Of a stretch of 21,238 bases of DNA, positions 7,306 through 14,169 are shown piece by piece. Both the position numbers and the translations under genes were made by a program. Under the pieces are notes generated by a model, which had not been told where the DNA came from, searched no databases, and was given only the letters and a program-made list of their open reading frames with translations. Source of the DNA: SZAS-79 sp038319115 (GTDB taxonomy: Bacteria; Pseudomonadota; Gammaproteobacteria; Burkholderiales; SG8-39); contig JBBQCV010000046.1 of NCBI GenBank assembly GCA_038319115.1, positions 1 through 21,238 on the forward strand, written 5' to 3'. Numbering within the stretch: the stretch's first letter is position 1; the number at the start of each line of letters is the position of its first letter.

Positions 7306-8469
7306 ATGAGCGATCCCCGCGACAAGCCGGCCGACCCCGATCCCGATGCGACCGTGACCATGCCGGCGCGCAAGGCCGTGCCCAAGGACGAAGACGCCAC
7401 GGTCATGATGCCTTCGCGCAAGGCACTGGAACAGCCCGACGACGACGCGACGGTCACCATGGCCTCGTTGAAAGGGCTCAGGGACGAGCCGAAGGACGCG
7501 GCGAAGGACGCGGCGAAGGACGCGCCGGCCCGACCCGTGGCCGACGAGGATGCGACGGTAAGGATGCCGCCGGGCGGCCTGAAGCCCCCGGGGGATGTGG
7601 TCGCTGAGGCAGCCGCGGCGCAGGTGGCCCTCGGCCGGGCCGCGCCCGCCGCCGTGCCGGCGGCTTTCCGCACGGAAACCGACCCCGAGGCCACGGTGAT
7701 CGCCACTTCGCCGACGCCGGCGCCGCCCCCGCCCCCGGACATCATTACCGAGCCTTCGCGCATGCCGATGATCGCAGGCGGCATCGTGGTGCTGCTCGTG
7801 GTGCTGTATTTCGCCTTTTCTGGGGGCAACAAGAAGCCAGCGCCCGGCGCGTCCGATACGGTCGCCACCGCGACCACCGCAACGCCTGCTCCGGTAGCCG
7901 CGCCGGCCGCCAGTCCAGCGCCCGTCGCTTCGGCCGAGTCGACATCGTCGACGCCGGCCGCCGCGTCGCCAGCCGCCCCGATGTCGCCCGCCGCCACCGC
8001 AGCACCCGCTGCATCGACCGCCGACGCGTCCGCGAGCGAGGCCAAACTGAAGCAACTGCTGGCGGCGGACCTCAAGCGCGGCAGCGTCGCCGTGAGCAGC
8101 GAGGGGGGCGCGACGCGCATCACGTTTGCCGAGTCGCACCAGTTCGGCGCCGGCGACATCGATCCGGAGGCGAAATTGCGGCCCGAACTGCTGCGGGTCG
8201 CCGCGGCCCTCGACAAGGTGCCGGGCGCGATCGTGGTCACCGGCCACGCCGACGCGACGCCGAACAACAATCCCAAGTTTCCCTCCAACCAGGAACTGTC
8301 GGCGGCGCGCGCCGCTGCGGCGGCGAAGGTCATGGCGGCGAAACTGCGCGACCCCAAGCGCATCACGAGCGAAGGCGCGTCCGACACCAAGCCTCTTGCA
8401 CCGGGCAGCACGCCGGAGATCCATGCCAGGAACCGCCGGGTCGAGATCACGCTGAAGCCGGCCCCCTGA
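7306..8469 (+). CDS. Single-pass membrane protein: repeated acidic-Ala-Thr motifs plus OmpA-like domain
   Basis: A 387-aa protein. The N-terminal tail (1-150) is acidic and Pro-rich. It repeats a motif at five places: DPDATVTMP (Thr16), DEDATVMMP (Thr32), DDDATVTMA (Thr49), DEDATVRMP (Thr84) and DPEATVIAT (Thr130). One membrane helix follows (about 154-172, MIAGGIVVLLVVLYFAF), then an Ala/Pro/Ser linker, then an OmpA/MotB-type peptidoglycan-binding domain from about 245 (VTGHADATP, NQELSAARA, NRRVEITL). So the motifs should face the cytoplasm and the C-terminus the periplasm. The acidic residues before Thr and the hydrophobic one after suit Ser/Thr kinase sites or FHA-domain ligands, but no kinase or FHA gene is in the window. 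The same layout recurs in the DotU fusion at 9968. The start has a GAAG-containing ribosome site. Confidence 0.85.
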   Translation: MSDPRDKPADPDPDATVTMPARKAVPKDEDATVMMPSRKALEQPDDDATVTMASLKGLRDEPKDAAKDAAKDAPARPVADEDATVRMPPGGLKPPGDVVAEAAAAQVALGRAAPAAVPAAFRTETDPEATVIATSPTPAPPPPPDIITEPSRMPMIAGGIVVLLVVLYFAFSGGNKKPAPGASDTVATATTATPAPVAAPAASPAPVASAESTSSTPAAASPAAPMSPAATAAPAASTADASASEAKLKQLLAADLKRGSVAVSSEGGATRITFAESHQFGAGDIDPEAKLRPELLRVAAALDKVPGAIVVTGHADATPNNNPKFPSNQELSAARAAAAAKVMAAKLRDPKRITSEGASDTKPLAPGSTPEIHARNRRVEITLKPAP

Positions 8470-8508
8470 TCGCGGCAACCGGCAAGCGCAGGCCGCGGCA
8501 ACCCGGCC

Positions 8509-9261
8509 ATGCGTAAGCTCACCCTTGACCGCATCCTCCAGTCGCAGGGGTTCGGCACGCGGCGTGCCTGCCAGGGGCTGATCCGCGCGGGCGAGGTCGC
8601 CATCGGCGGCGAGGCCGTCACCACGTTCGATGCGCCGCTGGACCCGGCAGTCCTCGTGCTCACCATCCAGGGCGAGCCCTGGGACTTCCACGAGCACCTG
8701 TATCTCGCGCTGAACAAGCCCGCCGGCTACGAGTGCTCGAGAAAACCCAGCCACCACCCCGGGGTCCTGTCGCTGTTGCCGCCGCAGTTCGCCCTGCGCG
8801 AGTTGCAGCCCGTGGGGCGGCTGGACCACGACACCACCGGCCTGTTGCTGCTCTCCGACGATGGCGCGTTCATCCACGCGCACTCCTCGCCCAAGCGCCA
8901 GGTGCCGAAGGTGTATTTGGCCACCACCCAGGACCCGGTGACGCCGGCACTGGTGACGGCCCTGCTTGCCGGCGTGAAGCTCGACGACGAACCGGCGCCG
9001 ATCGCGGCGCAGGCGTGCCGTGCGCTCGACACGCACCGTATCGAGGTCGTCCTCGACCGCGGCAAGTACCACCAGGTCAAGCGCATGCTAGCGGCGGCCG
9101 GCAACCACTGCGTTGCGCTCCACCGCAGCGCCATCGGGTCGCTGGCGCTCGACACGCTGGCCCTGGGCCCAGGTAGGTGGCTGCACCTCGACGCCGGACA
9201 ACGCGGCCTGCTCGCCCGCTTACCTCTGCCGCTTCCGGCGACGCAGGCCGGGAAGCCCTAG
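8509..9261 (+). CDS. rsuA: 16S rRNA pseudouridine(516) synthase
   Basis: A 250-aa enzyme that isomerises a uridine in small-subunit rRNA. An S4-like RNA-binding domain (about 1-60, LDRILQSQGFGTRRACQGLI) precedes the synthase domain. Family marks: LALNKPAGYECS, the catalytic-loop GRLDHDTTGLLLLSDDG with Asp106 as nucleophile, and DRGKYHQVKRMLAAAGNH. Length and motif order match RsuA better than RluB/E/F. It starts 39 bp after the OmpA-domain gene on the same strand, with a weak ribosome site. A housekeeping gene placed between two related envelope genes; it is probably unrelated to them in function. Confidence 0.9.
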   Translation: MRKLTLDRILQSQGFGTRRACQGLIRAGEVAIGGEAVTTFDAPLDPAVLVLTIQGEPWDFHEHLYLALNKPAGYECSRKPSHHPGVLSLLPPQFALRELQPVGRLDHDTTGLLLLSDDGAFIHAHSSPKRQVPKVYLATTQDPVTPALVTALLAGVKLDDEPAPIAAQACRALDTHRIEVVLDRGKYHQVKRMLAAAGNHCVALHRSAIGSLALDTLALGPGRWLHLDAGQRGLLARLPLPLPATQAGKP

Positions 9262-9309
9262 CGCGCGCGTCCCCGGTGGTATCCTCGGAGGAACACAAGG
9301 GGAGGCAAG

Positions 9310-9897
9310 ATGGCCGAGCAACGCATGGTGGACCCGAACGAAGTCGTCATGACGGGCGAGAATTCCTTCATTCGCCTGTCCGACGATGGGGGCAAGACGA
9401 TTGCCGACCGCGTGAGCCACTGGCGCGTGCTGTGGTCGCCGGCCGGGCAGGGGCACGCGCTGTTCATCGAGAGCACGCTGACCGGCAAGGGGCCGCGCGT
9501 GTATTCCGACAACGTGGGCCTGGTCAGATTCCTGCAACGGCGCATCGAGGTGCTGCTGCACAAACCGTTCGCCGACGAGTCGCTGCCAGTGATGGATGCA
9601 GTGTTTGAGCGCGCGGGCGACTGCCTCAGCACGCTCGAGGAGCGCATCGAGTCCGATGACGGCGAGATCATCATGACCTGGTGGGACCTGATGGCGCCAT
9701 TCGTCCTCACCGTGCCGCCGGGTGCGATGGACCGCCCCATCGGCGTATACAGCACCTTCCTGCCGGCGCGCGGCGCGCAGCTTGCGGTCAATGGCGAAGC
9801 GGCGAGCGCGAAAGTGTTCCTGCAGGACCGCTTCGGCAAGGCGGCCTCGAGTTGCGTGCTGGCTTGGTCGGAGACCTGGACGGGCCCCGCGGCCTGA
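9310..9897 (+). CDS. Conserved-looking hypothetical protein, 195 aa
   Basis: I do not recognise this family. A strong GGGAGG ribosome site lies 4-5 bases before the ATG, and codon use matches the neighbours, so it is a real gene. The protein has no signal peptide or membrane helix. It is rich in Trp in the second half (TWWDLMAPF, LAWSETWTG) and seems largely beta-strand, with a short acidic helix (LEERIESDDGE). It starts 48 bp after rsuA and ends 70 bp before the DotU/OmpA gene, so it may be cotranscribed with the envelope genes. A soluble cytoplasmic accessory protein is possible but unsupported beyond position. Confidence 0.75.
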   Translation: MAEQRMVDPNEVVMTGENSFIRLSDDGGKTIADRVSHWRVLWSPAGQGHALFIESTLTGKGPRVYSDNVGLVRFLQRRIEVLLHKPFADESLPVMDAVFERAGDCLSTLEERIESDDGEIIMTWWDLMAPFVLTVPPGAMDRPIGVYSTFLPARGAQLAVNGEAASAKVFLQDRFGKAASSCVLAWSETWTGPAA

Positions 9898-9967
9898 AGC
9901 GCATTCCCTGCGCGTTCGAGTGCCCGTTCATGCTTACGCAAGGCTGGATGAATAAAATACGGCCCGG

Positions 9968-11836
9968 ATGAGCGACAAGAAAAAAACCGTGCCGGATCCC
10001 GACCCGGACGCAACGATCAGCGGCCCGATCGGCCCCGGCCCCGGCGACGACCCCGAGGCGACGGTCAGCGGGCCGTTTGCCGCCGGCCCCGGCGGGTCGG
10101 ACTCGCGCACCGCCGATTCGGGGCTCGATCCCGAGAGCACCATCGCGACTCGCGACGCTTCACTCGCCCAGCTTGCGCGCGAGTCGGTGGCCGCGAGGAC
10201 GGCTGCCGAGGCAGCGCAAGCGGCGCCGGCCAAACCCGACGACCCGGATGCCACTTTCAGCGGCCCGTTGGCTGCGTTCGACCCGGAAGCCACGATCAAC
10301 AACGCGTTCAACATCCCGGTCGGGCCGCGCCGGCGCGCCAATCCTTTCGCGCCCAAGGCACTGCCCGGCGCGCTGCAGGCCAATCTCGCGGCGCTTGGCG
10401 GCCTCAACGACCTGCTTGCCTTCGCCAACCCGGTGCTCAGCGCCGTGCCGCAGATCGCCGCGGCGCGCAGCCATCCCGCGCCCGCGCGGCTGAAGGAGAC
10501 GCTGCAGGACCTCATCGAGGCATTCGAAGCCGGCGCGAGCAAATCCGGCGTGCCCGGTGACGTGCTCGAAGCCGCGACGTACGCGTTGTGCTGCATGGTC
10601 GACGATGCCGCGGCGTCCACGCCATGGGGCAGCGACTGGCTGGCCCACGGGCTGCTGCAGGAGATGCGCGGCGAGAATAACGGCGGCGAAGCGTTCTTCG
10701 CGCTGCTCGAGAACAAGAAGCAGGCGTTCAAGAAGGGTGCCGCGGAGAACGCCGAGCTGCTCGAATTCATGTACGTGTGCCTCGCGCTCGGCTTTCGTGG
10801 GCGCTATCGGGATGCGGATGGCGCGGGCGCCGCCGAACTGGCGAAGATCCGCGCCGACCTGCACGACCTGGTTGCGCGTCGCCGCAGGCGCCCGGTCGAG
10901 GGGATCGCATTGCGCTGGCAGCCCGCGGCTCCCGGCGCGGCCTGGCCGGCGCCGGCGCGGTTCGAACGCGCTGCGCCGCAGACCCGCACGTGGCGTTACG
11001 TCCTCGCTCCGCTGGGCGCCCTCGCGTTGCTTGTGATCGCTTATGCGCTGTACAAGCCGGCGCAGCCATCCGCCGAGCGCCCCGCCGAACCCGCGACGCC
11101 TGCGGCGGGGACGGTGGCTGCACCCACGGTGGCAACACCTGCAGCGGCAACACCCGCAGCGGCAACACCCGCAGCGGCATCACCCGCGGCGGCGACTCCG
11201 ACGAGCCCGACTGTGGCGGCGACTGCGACTGCGGCTGCGCCGGAAGCACCTGCGGCCGCCTCGCCTTCGGTTGCGTTCGCGCCGGCCGCCTCGCCTTCGG
11301 TTGCGCGAGCGCCAGCCCCCTCGTCTTCGGTTGCGTTTGCGCCAGCCGCCGCGTCGCGCGCGCCGAGCGTGGCCCCGCCGCGAGCGCCAGGCGTGGCTAC
11401 ACCGCGCGAGGTGCTCGAAAAGGCGCTCGCCACCGAAATGCAGGGCGGGCTCGTGGCGTTCTCCGAAGAGGGCGGGAGGGTCGCGATTTCGCTGCGCGAC
11501 GAGCACCAGTTCGGCTCCGGGACGGTCGCGCCCGCAGCCGCGGCCAAGGCGCTGGTCGAGCGCATCGCGGCGGCCGTTGAGCGCGTCAAGGGACCCGTGC
11601 TCGTGCGAGGTTACGCCGACAGCATGCCGGTGAATCCCGCCGCCTATCCTTCCAACCGCGAGCTGTCGTTGGCGCGCGCGCAAGCCGCTGCGGCGTTGCT
11701 GGCGGCGCGGCTTACCGATCCGCAGCGCGTGTCCAGCCAGGGCATGGGCGATGCCGACCCGATTGCGGCGAACGACACGGCCGAACACCGCGCGCGCAAC
11801 CGGCGCGTGCAAGTGCTGGTGGGCCCCGCGCCATGA
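9968..11836 (+). CDS. tssL: DotU/TssL-type protein with repeated Thr-motif tail and C-terminal OmpA domain
   Basis: A 622-aa fusion. Residues 1-115 carry five motifs: DPDATISGP (Thr16), DPEATVSGP (Thr32), DPESTIATR (Thr58), DPDATFSGP (Thr96) and DPEATINNA (Thr109). The DotU cytoplasmic domain spans about 130-305: TYALCCMVDD, WGSDWLAHGLLQEMRG, NNGGEAFFALLENK, LEFMYVCLALGFRGRYR. One membrane helix (343-362) is followed by a repeat-rich Ala/Pro/Ser linker, then an OmpA domain from about 478 (LVRGYADSMP, NRELSLARAQ, NRRVQVLV). In type VI secretion, TssL joins TssM and TssJ in the envelope complex, and fused peptidoglycan-binding domains are known. Its stop overlaps the next start as ATGA, so the NTPase-domain gene is translationally coupled. 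The ribosome site is weak. The symbol denotes family, not proven secretion. Confidence 0.88.
   Translation: MSDKKKTVPDPDPDATISGPIGPGPGDDPEATVSGPFAAGPGGSDSRTADSGLDPESTIATRDASLAQLARESVAARTAAEAAQAAPAKPDDPDATFSGPLAAFDPEATINNAFNIPVGPRRRANPFAPKALPGALQANLAALGGLNDLLAFANPVLSAVPQIAAARSHPAPARLKETLQDLIEAFEAGASKSGVPGDVLEAATYALCCMVDDAAASTPWGSDWLAHGLLQEMRGENNGGEAFFALLENKKQAFKKGAAENAELLEFMYVCLALGFRGRYRDADGAGAAELAKIRADLHDLVARRRRRPVEGIALRWQPAAPGAAWPAPARFERAAPQTRTWRYVLAPLGALALLVIAYALYKPAQPSAERPAEPATPAAGTVAAPTVATPAAATPAAATPAAASPAAATPTSPTVAATATAAAPEAPAAASPSVAFAPAASPSVARAPAPSSSVAFAPAAASRAPSVAPPRAPGVATPREVLEKALATEMQGGLVAFSEEGGRVAISLRDEHQFGSGTVAPAAAAKALVERIAAAVERVKGPVLVRGYADSMPVNPAAYPSNRELSLARAQAAAALLAARLTDPQRVSSQGMGDADPIAANDTAEHRARNRRVQVLVGPAP
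11132..11191. repeat. 15-bp tandem repeat, four units, in the DotU/OmpA linker
   Basis: Four consecutive 15-bp units, two of them identical and the others with one to a few changes. Each encodes a TPAAA-like pentapeptide, giving the Ala/Pro spacer after the membrane helix. In-frame length change would alter how far the OmpA domain reaches from the membrane. Confidence 0.85.
11258..11347. repeat. 30-bp tandem repeat, three units, in the DotU/OmpA linker
   Basis: Three 30-bp units at 11258-11287, 11288-11317 and 11318-11347. They encode ASPSVAFAPA, ASPSVARAPA and PSSSVAFAPA. This continues the flexible periplasmic spacer. The high nucleotide similarity suggests recent duplication. Confidence 0.85.
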
Positions 11837-13017
11837 CCAGCCAGGCGCACGCCCAGGCGCCGAAGGGCGAGGGATTATTCGAACACATGGGCGACCTCGG
11901 GCCGCAGGCCGTGCCCGAGGAAAAGGCGGGCGAAATCGCCTTGCTGCGCGAGCGGTTCGAGGCATCGACCGGCGGGCTGTCCGACGGGCGCTTTACGCGC
12001 GTTGACGGCACCGTGGTGCCGGTCGAGGCGCTGCCGTGGTATGTGGTGGTCGGCGCACCGGGGTCAGGCAGTTCCACCGCGCTGCTGCGCTCGGGGCTGC
12101 GTTTCCCCCTGCGCGAAGGCGATGCCCCGCCGCAGGTCACGGGCATCGGCGGCACGCGCTATTGCGAATGGTGGTTCAGCGACGAGGCCGTGTTCCTCGA
12201 CATCGCGGGCCGCTACGTCGCGCACGAGTCGCGCAACCTGAAGGACGCGCTCGCCGGCAGCATGGCCTGGCACGCATTCCTCGGCCGCCTCAAGCAGAAC
12301 CGGCCGCACCGCCCACTCAACGGCGCCATCGTCACCGTCAGCGTCACCGACCTGCTGCTGTGGGCGAAGGTGGAGCGGCAGCAGTTCGCCGCCCACGTGC
12401 GCATGCGGTTGTCGGAGCTGTACGCGGGCCTGGGCACGCGCTTTCCCGTGTACCTCGTGGTCACCAAGATGGACCTGCTGGCGGGGTTCGCGGATTTCTT
12501 CGGCGCGCTCGACGAGGCCGCCCGCGGCCAGGTCTGGGGCACCACCTTCGATGTCGGCGTCGACCCCGTCGACGCCGCGCGCGGGTACGTTTCCGACTTC
12601 GCCCGGCTGCAGGACCGGCTGTACGCCGAGATGCTCGGGCGGCTGGAAGAGGAGCCCGATCTCGCGCGGCGCGCCGCGATCTATCGCTTTCCGCAGCAGT
12701 TCCACGCACTCGGCCCGCTGGTGCAGGAGTTGCTCAGCATGGCGTTTTCGATGCATGTCGACCACCAGCCGGTGATGCTTCGCGGTGCCTATTTCACCAG
12801 CGCCGCGCAGGTGGCCAAGCCGATCGACCGCGTCATGCGCACGCTCGAGCGCGCCTTCAAGGTGGAGCATCGTGAGGTGGAGCCTACCGGCCCCTCGCAC
12901 AGTTACTTCATCACGCGGTTGTTGCGCGAGGTGATCTTCCCGGAGGCCGGGCTCGCGGTGGATGGCGCCGCCGCCGGCACCGCCGAAGGCCGCTCGCCCG
13001 CGACCGTCCTACCCTGA
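11833..13017 (+). CDS. Stand-alone TssM/IcmF-type NTPase domain with degenerate P-loop
   Basis: A 394-aa protein matching only the cytoplasmic NTPase part of TssM/IcmF. Family marks: ALPWYVVVGAPGSGSSTALL (P-loop, 67-84), SGLRFPL, FLDIAGRYVAHES (Walker B-like), VTDLLL, VVTKMDLLAGF (base-recognition-like TKxD, about 211-214), LRGAYFTSAAQ, and SYFITRLLREVIFPEAGLA near 357-375. It ends about 20 residues later. The usual N-terminal helices and the large membrane, periplasmic and C-terminal regions (roughly 700-800 residues) are missing. At the P-loop Lys position (80) there is Ser (codon AGT), so nucleotide hydrolysis is doubtful. It overlaps the DotU/OmpA gene by ATGA, suggesting partners made in fixed ratio. 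Its last 9 bases overlap the convergent hydrolase gene. A lost 3' end cannot be excluded, but the domain is complete. Confidence 0.85.
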   Translation: MTSQAHAQAPKGEGLFEHMGDLGPQAVPEEKAGEIALLRERFEASTGGLSDGRFTRVDGTVVPVEALPWYVVVGAPGSGSSTALLRSGLRFPLREGDAPPQVTGIGGTRYCEWWFSDEAVFLDIAGRYVAHESRNLKDALAGSMAWHAFLGRLKQNRPHRPLNGAIVTVSVTDLLLWAKVERQQFAAHVRMRLSELYAGLGTRFPVYLVVTKMDLLAGFADFFGALDEAARGQVWGTTFDVGVDPVDAARGYVSDFARLQDRLYAEMLGRLEEEPDLARRAAIYRFPQQFHALGPLVQELLSMAFSMHVDHQPVMLRGAYFTSAAQVAKPIDRVMRTLERAFKVEHREVEPTGPSHSYFITRLLREVIFPEAGLAVDGAAAGTAEGRSPATVLP

Positions 13018-14169
13018 GCGCGCGGCGCCAGCGAGAAAACCCTCGAGCAGGCCTGCCACCTTGCCCGGTTGCTCCTGCTGCACCCAGTGCCCGGCGCCCT
13101 CGACCAGGTGGCATCCGGTCATGCGTTTGCACACGGCCGATTGCATTTTCTCGAACTCGCCCGGCTTCTGGTAGGTGCCCCAATCGCTGCGACCGGCGAT
13201 GAAGCATGCCGGCACGTCGATCGTGCGCCCCGAGTAAACCTGCATCGCTGGGTTGAAGGCACCCGTCGTGCGGCAGCGATACCACTGCAGCGCGCCCTGG
13301 AATCCGGTGCGCGCGAACTCGGTGGCGTACACCCCGAGTTCGGCCTCGGTCAGCCACCCGCAGGCCGCGACCGCTGCGCGCGAGGGCATTTCCGGCGCGA
13401 CGGTCTGCGCCATGTCGTGATCGAGGTCCATGACGTAATAACGCGGCAGCTTGGCCAGTTCGGCCGCGCTCCAGCGGGTGAGCGGATAGGGCGCGTTGGC
13501 CTGCCAGTCGGCGCTCTTCACGTGGTAGTAGGCGCGCAGGAAATCGGCCAGGCCCTGGGCGCAGCCGCGCATGTCGCCGTCAGCTTCCCGGGTCGAGTAG
13601 TACCACTGGTAATGCTTGCGCGGTTCGGGGAGCGCCGCGAGGTCGCGGTGCACAGGGTCGGGCACCGCGACCGGTACGCCATCCGGCACGTCGAATGGCA
13701 ACGGCGGAGGCCCGCCGAAGGGCGAGCTCATGAGGACGAGCGAGCGGAACACGTCCGGCCTGGCGAGCGCACACCATGCCGCGACCGACGCGCCGAAATC
13801 GTGCCCGATGACCCCGGCCACCGAGCGGTAGCCCAGCGCAGACACCAGGCCGAGCGCATCGCGCACCAGGTTGAGCAACTGGAACGAGCCGAGGTCGCCG
13901 TCGTAGCGGCCGTCCCAGCCAGTGGTGCTGCCATAGCCGCGCTGGTCGGGCGCGATGACGTGAAAGCCCGCTGCGGCCAGTGGCAGCATGACCTTGCGCC
14001 AGCTGAAGGCCAGCTCGGGAAACCCGTGCAGCAAGAGGAGCGCCGGTCGGCCGGGGGTTCGTTCGCCCGCTTCGAGCACGTGCATGTCGAGGCCGTTGAT
14101 GCCGGCGACGATGCGTGAGCGGATGCCTGCCGGAAGCGTGCCGGGAGGATAGGCGCCAGTGCCCCTCAT
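13009..14169 (-). CDS. Alpha/beta hydrolase, epoxide hydrolase-like
   Basis: A 386-aa hydrolase. The oxyanion-hole motif HGFPE is at 49-53 (LLLLHGFPELAFSWRKV), then DQRGYGSTTGW. The nucleophile elbow GHDFGASVAAW carries Asp124, an acid Asp is about 329 (AGRSDWGTYQ), and the catalytic His about 361 (EGAGHWVQQEQP). Asp as nucleophile with HGFPE fits epoxide hydrolases and related dehalogenases rather than esterases. It is probably cytoplasmic, with no signal peptide. An AAGGAG ribosome site lies 6 bases before the ATG. The start overlaps the exporter stop (ATGA), so it is coupled to the MFS gene. Together they might detoxify or export a reactive compound, which is inference. Its stop overlaps the 3' end of the convergent NTPase-domain gene. 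Confidence 0.85.
   Translation of the reverse strand: MRGTGAYPPGTLPAGIRSRIVAGINGLDMHVLEAGERTPGRPALLLLHGFPELAFSWRKVMLPLAAAGFHVIAPDQRGYGSTTGWDGRYDGDLGSFQLLNLVRDALGLVSALGYRSVAGVIGHDFGASVAAWCALARPDVFRSLVLMSSPFGGPPPLPFDVPDGVPVAVPDPVHRDLAALPEPRKHYQWYYSTREADGDMRGCAQGLADFLRAYYHVKSADWQANAPYPLTRWSAAELAKLPRYYVMDLDHDMAQTVAPEMPSRAAVAACGWLTEAELGVYATEFARTGFQGALQWYRCRTTGAFNPAMQVYSGRTIDVPACFIAGRSDWGTYQKPGEFEKMQSAVCKRMTGCHLVEGAGHWVQQEQPGKVAGLLEGFLAGAARSG

Noticed and set aside
7212..8717. Minus-strand frame continuing upstream of the metallopeptidase start
   Set aside because: It is antisense to the OmpA-domain gene and rsuA and low in complexity. The true start is the ATG at 7211, just before the zinc ribbon.
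7114..9072. A 652-codon open frame on the minus strand
   Set aside because: It runs antisense through the OmpA-domain gene and rsuA and gives an Arg/Gly-rich protein with no family features. It is a shadow frame of high-GC coding DNA.
11132..11347. Regular repeats that might suggest a CRISPR array
   Set aside because: Units are directly adjacent with no spacers and encode an Ala/Pro/Ser linker in frame.
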